DNA of 64,000 nucleotides from Saccharum officinarum (GCA_020631735.1 CM036191.1:40345335-40409334), one strand, 5' to 3'; positions 35,756 through 47,166 are shown, numbered from the stretch's first letter. Program-made: numbers and translations. The notes: generated by a model not told the origin, from the sequence alone.

Positions 35756-36299
35756 GTAGTAGCATGCACTGGTGTCCGGACGTGCACGTCCGTCTTGACG
35801 TACAGGCGTTAGTCTAGCCCCTATTTTATAGCAATGGGCGGCATGGGCCTAGTGCAACAGGTAGCACATATATGTAGTGGCTATATCTAGTATCTATTGT
35901 CTCGTGGCGACTAATGAAGTACCTTTTTAATGATGAAGGGTTTGTTTGGGACTGCTCCGCAAGGGGAGCGCCAACCTGCCGATGGGTCAACACTACCGCA
36001 CCCCGCCGACCCCCTCCTCTCCCAAAAAAATAATATCTTCCCTCACTTGCTTCACCAAATTGGGTCCAATTCAATTGTACGTCTTCTTGGGCTAGACAAC
36101 AGAGCAGCCATGCAGTAAAGGCCAAAATTGCTAATATCAGCACATGTCCCATGCTTTTTGAAGTAAAAAAGCCATAACTCATAAACAAAGTATCCTAATT
36201 AAAATTCGATTGAATCATCATGTTCCTTACAATACACTTTTAAAAACAAGACCCCATGTGGATATATTTTGATAAAAAAATTTATTGAACATTTATCTC

Positions 36300-36990
36300 A
36301 TGATAAACCTGTATTTAAAGATAATAGTCGAACATCACATTAACACTACATGAACATCACAGAAAATAACATAGAACATTATGTGTATATTACATGAACA
36401 TCATATATATCATGAAATGTAAAAATAAAAATATAAAATATACCCTAGGACATCAATGTATACTACCAAACATCACAAACGCTTCGTAGAACATTGCATT
36501 AACACTACACGAACATCACTAAATATGGCATAGAACATCAATATCATGAAATGTAAAATAAAATAATAAAATTAGCAAAGTAATTAATTAGTCAAATAAA
36601 AAGAAGAAAAAAAGCTACCGAACATCAAAAAAAATCCTAGAACATCAATGTATGCTTAATGAACATCACAAAATACATCGTAGAACATCACATTAACACT
36701 ACACGAACATCATAAAATATAGTATAGAACATCATATGTATACTAGGTGAACATCACAAAAATATCATGAAATGTAAAATAAAATAATAAAATTATAGAA
36801 GTAATTAATTAGAGTCAAATAAAAAGAAGAAAAAAAGCTACGGAACATCACAAAAATATCCTAGAACATCAATGTATGCTTACTAAACATCACAAAATAC
36901 ATCATAAAACATCACATTTGTAGTCGTGGACATCAAAAAAATATATCATAGAACATTACATGTCTACTACATGAACATCAATGTGTATGT
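36300..36990. repeat. AT-rich array of GAACATCA motifs with a 221-bp repeat
   Basis: About 25 copies of (G)AACATCA are spread through AT-rich sequence. A larger unit (CATGAAATGTAAAATAAAAT and the following 80 bases) recurs at 36545 and 36766. No coding content. Confidence 0.75.
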
Positions 36991-37009
36991 AAATAAAAAG
37001 AGTGATACA

Positions 37010-37550
37010 TAAAATTATAAAAAAATGAAAACAAAGAAAAATAAAAAAGTATAAAATACAAAAATAGAGAATGAAATAAATGAAAATTTTAACTCTATCA
37101 GAAAAAGAAATTAAAAATGTATAAATGTTAAAAAATAAAAGATAAGAAAAAAAGAAAACTAAAAAACTAAATAGAAGAAAGGAAAGGAAAAATAAAAAAA
37201 GGAAATAAAAACTAATAGAGTAATGTAAAAATAGTTAAAGAATAGAGAAAATGAAAAGAATGACAAATGTCTAGAAAAAGTAAAAAAGAAAAGGAAAATA
37301 AATGAATGAAAGAAAGAAAAAGAAAAGGAAAACATACAATAAAAAAGAAAATAGAAAAGGGAAACAAAATAAATAATGAAAGACTGGCGAAAGAAAAAAA
37401 ATGAAAAAAGAAAGGGAAGGAAAAAAGCAATAGAAGAAAAGAAAAGAAAAATAAAAAAGAAAGAAAAAATAAAAAAATAAAAGATGACAAGAATAATAGA
37501 ACACGACAAAAAAAAGAGAAAGGAGAAATAAAAAAGAAATAGTAGAAAGG
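37010..37550. repeat. Purine-rich (A/G) low-complexity tract
   Basis: About 540 bases almost without C on the plus strand, made of AAAGAAAAAGAAAAGG-like runs. The minus strand therefore shows long Phe/Ser-rich frames that are not genes. Confidence 0.9.
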
Positions 37551-37555
37551 TTTCT

Positions 37556-37960
37556 TTAGTGTGTTGTATATGTTGTTTTACGCTTAAGACCAAACTTAGG
37601 TGTTATTGACCGTTTTTATAGATGCTACAAACAAGGCCGTGGGATAAACAACTCTTTGTTGTTGATAGGAGACGCAACCTTTTGCTAGTCAATATGGCCT
37701 ACAACGAACGAAGTTGATTTTAACAAACTTCAACCTAAAACTTTTTTGCAGATCTTGTTCAGGAACGCACTGGTTACAACATTAGACGCAACTACAACTA
37801 TGTGATTACAACAAAGAACCTATTCGTCAAGTGTGTCAAAAGCTTGAAGTGGTGGCTATGCATTTCTTTGGTTCCTTTGGATGGCCAGATAATGTTAGAA
37901 TTAAGATTCAAGTTAATTTAGTCTTCTGTAATAAGTGGTTTGATTCCATTAGTTCTAAGG
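37556..37960 (+). pseudogene. L1-type LINE ORF2 C-terminal remnant, copy 2
   Basis: Same end of ORF2 as at 22760-23145: TTTAACAAACTTCAACCTAA followed by TTGCAGATCTTGTTCAGG, and the terminal GGCTATGCATTTCTTTGG. Stops and shifts throughout. Its presence in both A and B shows the LINE remnant was part of the duplicated segment. Confidence 0.65.
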
Positions 37961-39380
37961 GATGATGCCAGATTGGGTTCCTTTATCTAAAATAAAAAGC
38001 AAAAGTGTTAGCGGGCTGGAACGGAACATGTAAGTCGTTACACGGTCAACAAGTCAAATGGTGTCCGGAGTTTTTTCAGAAATCATGTCATCTGTTCTAA
38101 TACATATTTGAATCAAAGTCTATACCATCGCTAGATACATCTTGGAATCAGACTCTATGCCGTCGCTAGACGTGTGTTCTTATAACTCATATGAGGATGC
38201 GTCATAAGTTCAGGTCACATATGGGATATACAGAGATGTGAGAGAATTGTACGAAGTGATAAAAAAAGTCATTCTGGAAAATATAGGTATGGATGTAATA
38301 TTAGTAACAAATACATATACAAATAGATTTAGACCTGTTTTATCGATGTATTGTCGGCTTTAATCAGCTGGCATACATTCTGAAGCACATATTTCCAGCG
38401 TCTGCTTGCTGTGCCCGCTTGTGCATTTGTGCCATCAGTCCACACTTGGAAGGACGAACTGGTTCATGATTTGTTGACAATGGACCAGACCTTGATGGGC
38501 TCGATTGCCATTACCTGCACTGCCAAGCTCCCAAACACACACACACACACCCGGCACTGCCTGCTGTTTGCCACCATATGGTGTGAGCCAGACTGCCGGA
38601 GAACCATCATTGCAGCCAGGCAAATGTTGGAATGCCTGAAAGAAATCAGTCCTAGCATTAACCCAGCAGAAATTACATGTATTTTATTTTATATATTTTG
38701 AATTTAAAAGGCGTATACCAGATTGTCGCAGCTGAGTGAGACCTTAATATCTATATCCTGCCTGCCAGTCACAGTTGGGCCTGGGCATCAGATTTTGGCT
38801 TGATAGAGATTGGGGTTTTCCTTGACCCAACCGAGGAAATGATCATATCTTCTCTATTGTCTATTGATTTGTACAAAAAATGGAATCTCTTTATGTATCT
38901 TCTTTCATGCACACACACAAAACACAGAAAGCTGGTAAGTGTTTTGATTCGTACAAAGTTGTATCATTAACATTCTGGGAGTAAACATTATTGGTGATAC
39001 ATATGAGCATGGAAGCCCAGACATAAACACACAATATTGATGATGCACTCATACAATTCAAATGTGTACTCGATGTGATTTTTTTAAAGATTGCACTCAA
39101 AGAGATGAATGCCCTTTCATTCCATGTTTGTTCCTCGCAAAAGAAAACATAATAAACCTTGGCTTATATATATAGCCCACTCTTTATGAATTGAATGTTC
39201 CATCTATACTAAATATGCTACTAGCTTAGTCGTCCAAATTCAAACCGAGTTGAGCAGTTGGAGGAAACCAACATACCACTATGAGATTAGAAGTCGTTAA
39301 TGTAATGCAGCAGGCTCAACTCTGTTCTCGATTTTCCGATTGTGAGAGCGAATGAAAAGCCACTCGCCTTGCTTTCATGA
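37961..39380. repeat. Module B outer and intron-like blocks
   Basis: Parallels 23146-25320 of A without the copia-like gene. It includes the microsatellite site with (CA)8 at about 38533-38551, and TTCATGCACACACACAAAAC near 38905. No gene recognised. Confidence 0.6.
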
Positions 39381-39483
39381 CAACATAGGAATTACCATGA
39401 TGTGTGTTTTCCCATATGGAGGGTTGGGATGCAAACAATATAGAGCCAAAGACAGCAGGCATCTGCAGGTCAGAATGGTGCAC

Positions 39484-39634
39484 CTTCTAGAGTAAGTATC
39501 AAGCAGGAAGTCATTTTCATCCACAATTGGTATTGAGCTTACTCTAGCTGCATCCAACAGTGAGTGTCAAGCAGAGAGTCATTTTCATCCACAATTGGTA
39601 TTGAGCTTACTCTAGCTGCATCCAACAGTGAGTA
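39484..39634 (-). pseudogene. KIN-beta-gamma CBS exon fragment with 68-bp tandem duplication
   Basis: The minus strand encodes ARVSSIPIVDENDFLLDTYS up to a donor-like AAG/GTGCAC. This is the VSSIPIVDENDSLLDTYSR motif of a later CBS domain in plant SnRK1 beta-gamma subunits. Immediately upstream the same 68 bases occur again (units 39499-39566 and 39567-39634), so the exon core is doubled. It lies downstream of the CBS1 exon (39961-40095) in the correct gene order, with intron-like sequence between. Copies A and C lack this roughly 590-bp stretch. Confidence 0.75.
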
Positions 39635-39960
39635 CAAGCTTAAGAAATTAGTTACATTATAGAGCCAATAGTTTCCAGTGGAACTGGTGTTGAACTTCAG
39701 TTGATAAACAAGAGCTGCCATGGAAAATGCAAGCAGGAGCACCAATGACTTGTGCATCTCCAAATTGTAGTTTCCATTTCCAGGAAAACACACACAGTGA
39801 CTTTCCATAAGCAATTCAGAGTCATAGTAATTTAGTTTCATCCTTATATGAAAGTTCAATAATAAATTTCATGATAAATATCAATTCAACATAAAAACAC
39901 CATATTCAAACAGTATGAGATTCATATTCACTTTCCAAACATAAAATAGGCACCACTTAC

Positions 39961-40095
39961 ATGCACTAGATGTTGATGTGGTCGCCACTGACCATCTTTC
40001 TTCCATAAGTTTGATGCTTAGCCTCTTTCCATGCTGATATAGTGCGCATTTCAAGCTGCATGCTCTTTTGTCAAGTTCGAGCCATGAGTTTCTAG
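39961..40095 (-). pseudogene. SnRK1 KIN-beta-gamma exon fragment, copy B
   Basis: Same exon as at 25340, between GGCTGCAG and GTAAGTGG. It begins [11 protein letters not shown] and then needs small shifts to read ISAWKEAK...QTYGRK and QWRPHQHLVH. It retains ISAW where A and C have ISTW, closer to the family form, so B is not simply derived from A or C. Confidence 0.75.
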
Positions 40096-40439
40096 CTGCA
40101 GCCGAAGCATGATAATTTTATAAAACAATTCAACCAAAGTAACAGCCAAAGCTAAGCCCACATAAAGCTCAGCCATATATATTTCTTTACGGTCCATCAC
40201 ATACTATCGTGCTTTCGGTTTGCAAAATAGTGACACCGATTAATACGCTAGTCATTTATATCTCCGTTCTGGGAGTACGTTGAATTTTAGTTCTCCGTAA
40301 TCCTCCTCATAATGTTTCCACAATTTTCACTATATTAATTCCATATTTTAGAACTACTAGTGACTATTTTGGATGTAGAAAAATTCAACTAGCATCAGTA
40401 TGATGACAACCAGTTGACACAGCACTAGATCTGCAGCAT

Positions 40440-40985
40440 GGAAATTGAAATCAAAGCCAAATCGATTGAATTAGGATTAGGGAGGGAGGGAAACCTACCG
40501 GAGAGGTGCTTCAGGTTCAGGCCCAGATGCGTAGCCACCAGGGGGCCAGGGCTCGTGCTGTAGCCTAGGATGCACGCTGCCACCTGCGGTGCGAGCCGCC
40601 GCCTTGGAGCCAGGCCACCGGCCGTGTTCCACGCCGCTGCATTGGAGCTGGGCTACCGCTGTCTTGGGGCCGCACTGCCTCCCAGGGTGTGTGTTGTCAC
40701 CTCGGGCCCGTGCCTCTGTTTGGGGCTGGGGAAGCGGGCGAGAGGGTGCTGCAGCTCTGGTCTGCACTGAGGTGGATCGGTGTGCCACCGCTCGGGTCTG
40801 CATCGCAGGGGTGTGCCGCCGCTCTGATCCGCGCTGAGCCAGAGGGGCATGCCGCCACTGCTGAGAGAGGGGAGGAGGACTGGAGGAGAGGGCGTGACTA
40901 CATGAGGTTGAGGGTGAGGCTAGGGTTTGGGCTGGCTAAAAGGCCAGCGTAGCCAGGCCCACGTTGGCTACGCGATTCGAGTCCT
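40440..40985. repeat. GC-rich block of module B
   Basis: Paralogue of 25800-26320 with indels; starts after CATGGAAATTGAAATCAAAG. It is followed by the CTGTTGGTTGTAGAAAAACC segment but has no CACTA-like element. Confidence 0.6.
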
Positions 40986-41144
40986 GCGCCTTGTTGAAAT
41001 TAAATTTTCTGTTGGTTGTAGAAAAACCGACATGAAAATATGATTACTCTGTTGATTTGGCCAATTTTTTCTGTTGGTTCTTGGGACCCGACAGAAAAAA
41101 TATAATTTTTCTGCCGGTTCAAAGCAAACCGTCAGGAACTTTTT

Positions 41145-41230
41145 AGTCTCCAATAGTGCCTAGGTCAACCGGTACTGGACTGGGGTGCCAGTATATCAGC
41201 GGATAGCTGTCCTTTGGTTTTCTTGTAAAT
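41145..41230. other. Module B/C boundary; site lacking the CACTA-like element
   Basis: Reads TTTAGTCTCCAATAGTGCCT then GGTGCCAGTATATCAGCGGA, where A and C have about 1 kb of CACTA-like sequence between the corresponding words. Confidence 0.5.
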
Positions 41231-41636
41231 GTTGCCACTTTTACAGCGAAAAGTATTGGTTATTCGCAGCATTTTTTTTGGTCCAACTGGGATCCAAGCG
41301 TTCTAGCTTCCAGTGATGTGTGACAGATCTTTACATCAACAGTAGTGTTCTCGGGTTAATTCATAGATCGAAGGATAACCAGTTCAAAGTTCGAATTTGA
41401 AGAACATAACATCACGGAAACACAGCAGAATACACGCATTTGACACATCAGCAGGACAAGATGATCATCAGAAATTCAGGAGTATCAAATTAAACATGTG
41501 CGGGAACTCGAACATTTCATATAGGAGACCACAAGTGCCTACAATAAGGTAATTACTGTTGTTTATTACAGTACTGGTACGTGTCAACGCCGATCGCATA
41601 TATGCACAGCACAGCACAGCACAGAAACATGCATGA

Positions 41637-42184
41637 TCATGCGGCAGCGCGGCCCATCTTCCCGTCCTCCACGTCCGCGACGTACTCAGGCACCCTGAGG
41701 AAGTCAAGGTGGTAGAAGCCGTCGTTGGACAGCCTGCCCTTGCCGACGATGCTTCCGCCGTTATCCACGTCGGTGACGTAGCACAAGGCGCCGCAGAACA
41801 TGACGAGCAAGCCCGACGCGGCGAGCTGCTGCACCGAGACCAGCGTGACCCCAGGGCCCAGCTGGGGGACATAGCGGACGCCGGGGAGGCGGAAGTTCTT
41901 GTCATGGAGCTCCACTGAGCCTACGCCAGCTTCCAGCAAGGTGTTCCCGTCGCGCCTGCGGAAATCGGCGCAGTGTCCAGCTCCCTGGGCGCCCGCGAAG
42001 TGGTCGTCGGGATTATCAACCGAGAGGACCTAGAGGAGTAGAGGTTGCCCGTCGCGTGGAAGAGAGCTGCCAAGTCCACAATGACAGTGTGATCGGTGGG
42101 CTGGGAAGGGGAGAGCTCTTCACGATCCCGACCAGCCTTCAGCGCAGAAGTTCCGCCATGAGGTGCTTCTTGGTCCGAACGCAT
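41637..42184 (-). pseudogene. Copia-like protease/pre-integrase gene, copy C, frameshifted
   Basis: From ATG at 42184: MRSDQEAPHGGTSALKAGRD ... VDLAALFHATGNL, then a frame change to DDHFAGAQGAGHCADFRRRD and GVGSVELHDKNFRLPGVRYV, PQLGPGVTLVSVQQLAASGL and DNGGSIVGKGRLSNDGFYHL, ending MGRAAA at 41637. The DSG of the protease-like motif in D is replaced by DLA, so any catalytic aspartyl triad is lost. About 180 residues long, without zinc knuckle, integrase core or RT. The 3' flank (41230-41636) matches D. Confidence 0.8.
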
Positions 42185-43008
42185 ACCACCGCCGCCTCGG
42201 ACGTCCCTTTTTCTGAGCGTTGGCGCACAAAAGGGCAATATCCTAGACTTAGTGAGGTTGATGGGGAGATGAAGCGGAGGCACGCCTATCGCTTGTCGTC
42301 ACAGGTTCAAGTCCTCGTTAAAGCGGTTTGGAGAATTTCTATGAAGCTCGGACAAAAGATTTTTTTTTACCTGTTATCATAATTTAGTATTTTTATGATT
42401 CTTTTTTAAAAAAATTAGGGTCGGTTGAAAATAATTTTTGGTTGTAATTTTAAAACTGTGCCCATCTAATGTCTCATGGTAATAAGACACGTAAATGCAT
42501 ATATTGTGCTATACTTTGAGGGTAAATTACTAAATCATTATTACTTTGATAAATTTGTACATTTAACTCATGTTTTATAACAAAAAAAATTCACTTTTTT
42601 GTAAGCACTCAAAATTTGTCCAAAAAACTTATTACTCTAGCCTACTATATAGCCACTGTGACATCCACATTAATTTGATGACAGTGGACCAAAGCTGCTA
42701 GATGGGCTCGATTGTCATTACCTGCACTACCAAGCTCAAATAATAATAATACCTGCACTGCCTGCTGTTTGGCACCATGTAGTGTGTGCCAGACTGCCGG
42801 AGGATGAACCATCATTGCAGCCCGGAGGCCGAGCTACCAACCTGCCGACGGAACTCTGGACTCGGAAATGAGAGATGCCATCAACACTACTACTTTCCAT
42901 ATAATAGTGAAGCGGCTCATCCTCACAAGTGCTACATTCAACCTTTCGGGCACGGGCTGACTTGAGGCTAGTCTGGACGACAAAACACACAGGCCCTTTC
43001 ATTCCACG
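42185..43008. repeat. Module C: gene flank, microsatellite site and unique 115-bp segment
   Basis: 42185-42890 matches A (24062-24830) almost base for base, with (AAT)4 at 42738-42752. 42893-43008 replaces sequence found in A and B. On the minus strand it is open (KGPVCFVVQTSLKSARARKV) and may be a different captured exon, not identified. Confidence 0.6.
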
Positions 43009-43342
43009 TATACTCAAACAGATTTTTTTTAAGGCTGCACTCAAAGAGATGAATGCCCTTTCATTCCACGTTTTGTCCTTGCAGTAGAAAACATAATAAA
43101 CCTTGGCTTGTATATATAGTCCACCTTTATGAATTAAATGTTCATACACCACCATCACTTTGTCCCGTCTATACTAAATATCCTACTAGCTTAGTGGTCC
43201 AAATTCAAACCTAGTTGAGCAGTTGGAGGAAACCAACATACCAGTATGAGATTAGAAGTCAATAATGTAATGCAGCAGGCTCAACTTTGTTCTGGATTTT
43301 CCGACTGTGAGGGCCAACGAAAACCCACTCGGCACCACTTAC

Positions 43343-43473
43343 ATACACTAGATGCTGATGTGGTCGCCACTGATCATAATTCTTCCATAAGTTTGATGTT
43401 TAGCCTCTTTCCATGTAGATATAGTGTGTGTTTCAAGCAGCTGTTCCGTCAAGTTTGAGCCATGAGTTTCTAG
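43343..43473 (-). pseudogene. SnRK1 KIN-beta-gamma exon fragment, copy C1
   Basis: 131 bp, same boundaries and same post-GR frameshift as copy A, with KHQTYGR and GDHISI-type differences. The acceptor-like GACTGCAG and donor-like GTAAGTGG are kept. Confidence 0.78.
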
Positions 43474-44049
43474 CTGCAGTCGAAGCATGATTATTTTATA
43501 ATACAATTCATCCAAATATAAGGCCACATAAAGCTCAACCATATATATTTCTTTACAGTCCATCACATACTATCATGCTTTCGGTTTACTGCACACAACA
43601 AAATAGTGACACCAATTAATTCGTTGTCATTTATATCTCCGTCTTGGAGTAAATTTAATTTTTGTTCTCTGAAACAAACACACACTATTGATGATGCACT
43701 CATACAATTCAAACGTATACTCAAACAGATTTTTTTTAAGGCTGCACTCAAAGAGATGAATGCCCTTTCATTCCACGTTTTGTCCTTGCAGTAGAAAACA
43801 TAATAAACCTTGGCTTGTATATATAGTCCACCTTTATGAATTAAATGTTCATACACCACCATCACTTTGTCCCGTCTATACTAAATATCCTACTAGCTTA
43901 GTGGTCCAAATTCAAACCTAGTTGAGCAGTTGGAGGAAACCAACATACCAGTATGAGATTAGAAGTCAATAATGTAATGCAGCAGGCTCAACTTTGTTCT
44001 AGATTTTCCGACTGTGAGGGCCAATGAACACCCACTCGGCACCACTTAC

Positions 44050-44180
44050 ATACACTAGATGCTGATGTGGTCGCCACTGATCATAATTCTTCCATAAGTT
44101 TGGCGCTTAGCATCTTTCCATGTAGATATAGTGTGTGTTTCAAGCAGCTGTTCTGTCAAGTTTGAGCCATGAGTTTCTAG
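44050..44180 (-). pseudogene. SnRK1 KIN-beta-gamma exon fragment, copy C2
   Basis: 131 bp, second unit of the tandem duplication, reading [11 protein letters not shown]. It keeps the 9-base GATGTTACT-like stretch upstream (44225-44235) that B also has but A and C1 lack. Confidence 0.78.
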
Positions 44181-44514
44181 CTGCAGTCGAAGCATGATTA
44201 TTTTATAAAACAATTCATCCAAAGTAACATCCAAAGATAAGCCCACATAAAGCTCAACCATATATATTTCTTTACAGTCCATAACATACTATCATGCTTT
44301 CGGTTTACAGCACACAACAAAATAGTGAGACCAATTAATTCGTTGTCATTTATATCTCCGTTCTTGGAGTACATTTAATTTTTGTTCTCTGTAATCCTCC
44401 CAACAATGTGTCCACAATTTCCACAAGATTAATTCCATATTTTGGAACTACTGCTTACCATTTGGATGTAGAAAAATTCAACTAGCATCAGTAACCAGTT
44501 GACACAGCACTTGA

Positions 44515-45040
44515 TCTGCAGCATGGAGATTGAAATCAAAGCCAAATTGATTGGATATGGGTTAGGTAGGGAGGGGAACCTACTTGGAGAGGGGCTGCAG
44601 CATCGGGCCCGGATGCACAGCCGCCAGACGGCCAGGGCTCATGCCGCAGCCCAAGGTGCGTGCCGCCGCCTTGGAGCCGGGCTACTGCTGTCTTGGGGCC
44701 ACACTGTCGCCCGGGGTGCGCGTTGTCGCCTCGGGCCTGTGCCACTGCTTCGGGCCGAGGGAAGGGGGCGGGAGGGTGCTGCAGCTCTGGTCCGCACCGA
44801 ACTGGATGGGTGCGCCGCCACTTGGATCCACATCGGAGGGGTTTGCCACTGCTCTGATCCACGTCGAGCCAGTAGGGCATGCTGCCGCTGCTGAGAGGCT
44901 AGGAGGACTGGAGAAGAGGGTGTGACTACGTGAGGTTGAGGGTAGGGTTTGGGTGTGGCGCATTATGTGTCCGCAGGCACATCCAGCATGCCTTTGGGCT
45001 GGCTGAAAGGCTAGAGCAGCCTGGGCCCACATCCTGCGCC
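44515..45040. repeat. GC-rich block of module C
   Basis: Very close to 25800-26320 of A, with substitutions only at scattered sites. No protein called. Confidence 0.6.
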
Positions 45041-45172
45041 TCGTTGAAATTTAATTTTTTATGGGTGGTAGAAAAACCGAGTGGAAAATATGTTTATTGT
45101 GTTGGTTTTGCCATTTTTTCTGTTGGTTCTATCAGTTCAAGGAAAACTGACAAAAAAAATTTAGTTTCCTAT

Positions 45173-46260
45173 CACTACTATATAAATGATTTTGTAAGAC
45201 GGGGCCCAAACATTAACCAAGGCGGTCACAACATCCAACCATCTCCAAAAATACAAAACGATTAACGGAGGCGGTCATTTTCATTTACGCAGTCGGTCCA
45301 AAAATAACCGCCTCTAGAAATCGATTTATGGAGAATGGTCTATTTTCGGAGGCAAACGGCCTCCGTAAATTGATTTCTGTTGGCCGACAGCTACAAAGGC
45401 CGCCTCTGTTAATAGCCGAGGCCCAACGCGCGGCTCATTTCCTCTCTATCGGGCCTATATGTATACATAGCATTAGGGTTTCAGGGTCACTCTTTCTCTC
45501 CCAACTCACTCATAGCTGGCACCTCTCCTCACCTCCGTCTCCTCTAGGCACGCTCCCTCTCCTCCAGGCTTGCAGCTCGCTCTCCTCCTTCACCTCCAGG
45601 CGCACGACACGGCTCCCTCTCCTCCTTGTACTCCATGTCCTCCCTCTCCTCCATCCACAGGAGGGGGCTTGCACCGGGGCGCCTCACGGTGGTGGGCCGC
45701 ACGACCCTGGCCGGTAGCGGCTTGTGTAGTGGGCAGCAGCGGGGTGGAGGCGGTGGCGACGTCAGCAATGGGAGGCAGAGGTTAGATCCGCGCACCCATG
45801 GCCGGATGTAGTGGATCTAGGCGAAGGTTGGCCGGATCTAGGTTGAGGTCGGCCTGCTACGCCTCCCTCCCTCTCCCATGGCGGTGGCTTCCTTCCTTTC
45901 AGCGCTCCACCATGGCAGCAGCTCCCTTCCTTCCTCTCCCATGGCGGTTGCGTGGGGCCACGCCTAGATCTGGCCGGCTACGCCCAGATCCGGCCGACCA
46001 CGCCCAGATCCAAACAGCCCTTAGACGGATGCAGTGGTGGTGGCGGTGGCAGGCTCGATTGGGCTTGTTAGCGGGCTCGATTGGGCTTGCTCGGTTTTTT
46101 ATTTTTTAATTGATTAACGGAGGTGGGCATCTTAATGCTACTGTCTCCATTAATCGATTAACCGAAGCCAACATTGCAACGGCCTCCAAAAAGGTTGGAT
46201 TAACCGTGACCTTTGATTGGAGACGGTTACAATGCCTTCATTGCCTGGGTCGGTCCGTGC
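45173..46260. mobile_element. CACTA-like non-autonomous element, module C
   Basis: Begins CACTACTATATAAATG, carries the same GGAGGCGGT/CCGCCTCC subterminal words and GC-rich core as the module A element, and ends in the same context (CATTGCCTGGGTCGG). Orthologous by duplication, not an independent insertion. Confidence 0.6.
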
Positions 46261-46477
46261 TAGACTAGGGTGCCAATATATCAGCGGATAGCTGTCGTTT
46301 CCTAGTTTTCTTGTATTGCCACTTTTCACCCTGAAAAGTAGTGTTTATTTGCAGCATTTTTTTGGTCCAACTGCGATTCGAGCGTTCTAGCTTCCACTGA
46401 TGTGCGATAGTTCTTTACCTCAACAGTAGTGTTCTCTGGTTAAGCAGTTCAAAGTTCAAATTTGAAGAACATAACTT
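46261..46477. repeat. Start of module D, matches 41200-41410
   Basis: CCAATATATCAGCGGATAGC through TTGCCACTTTTCACC and CAACAGTAGTGTTCTC to GAACATAACTTCA, as at the start of module C. Confidence 0.7.
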
Positions 46478-46485
46478 CACGGAAA

Positions 46486-47166
46486 CATAGGCGGACCCAC
46501 CCATAGGGCGAGGTGGGGCAGCCGCCCTACCTCCCCTCGGGCGGGACCCCAATCCCCGGAGCCGGAGATGGCAAGCGCGACCGGTAGATGGCAGACGCGG
46601 CGACTGCGAGGCTGTTGCGAATTGCGATTCCGAGGTTGAAGACGACAATCGTGGAGTTTCTGCGGGCTGCTGCTGCCTTGGTCTGAGTCATGGGCCTTTT
46701 TGGACTGGGCCAGCAGGCATGTAGCCGCAAGCCTGCAACAGCACCCGGTGGACTGCGCACATGCAGCCTGCCGCCTTGGTGCGGCTGTGCCTGTGCGCTG
46801 CCCGCTGCTGGCTGCTTGGCCCGGCGTGTGTTCTGGAGCCAGGTGTGTTGGAGGACGACTAACTGCTAGCTTTCCACGGTTTTGGTTTGTTTAATACTTC
46901 AATAGTTCAATTGTTGCTGGGTTGCCGTAGAAAAATGAGTCAAAAAATGGATTGCTTATCAGTCAATTTCATAATTTAGTATATTTAAGAGATTATATGG
47001 TACCAATTCGTAGAGTGGTTTTCATATATGAGAAGTGATCATTTTGAATCTTTGTCTCAATACAAATATGATATACATCTGTGGCTCAACTGAGATATTA
47101 AGTTAAGTTAGGCATACATGCCTAATGGGTCGCCCTACCTGAAATTTCCGGCTGGGTCCGCCACTG
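46486..47166. mobile_element. 681-bp hAT-type non-autonomous element
   Basis: Inverted ends CATAGGCGGACCCA (left) and CAGTGGCGGACCCA (right, reverse complement). Exact 8-bp duplication CACGGAAA at 46478-46485 and 47167-47174. The paralogous empty site in C, near 41415, reads ATCACGGAAACACAGCAGAA without interruption. GC-rich left part, AT-rich right part, no transposase. Confidence 0.92.

Larger units (their letters stand above)
33718..35815. mobile_element. Mutator-like repeat, copy 2
   Basis: Starts GGTAATGCTACAAATCGGGC, a style seen at grass Mutator-like ends. The right part matches copy 1 (18798-19520). The right end, GGCGTTAGTCTAGCCCC, pairs only loosely with the left, and no 9-bp duplication could be confirmed. 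No transposase is present. It contains GC-rich sequence (33780-33950), internal TGTTGCA repeats and two MITE insertions. Confidence 0.5.
43009..44390. repeat. Tandem duplication inside module C, period 707 bp
   Basis: TATACTCAAACAGATTTTTT begins at 43009 and again at 43716. Both copies run through the KIN-beta-gamma exon to TTTTTGTTCTCTG (ending about 43672 and 44390). The junction falls at GTTCTCTG/AAACAAACACACAC. Differences between the two copies are few. Confidence 0.85.

Noticed and set aside
37159..37593. Long Phe/Ser-rich open frames on the minus strand
   Set aside because: They are the translation of a purine-only low-complexity tract, with no domain and no start context.
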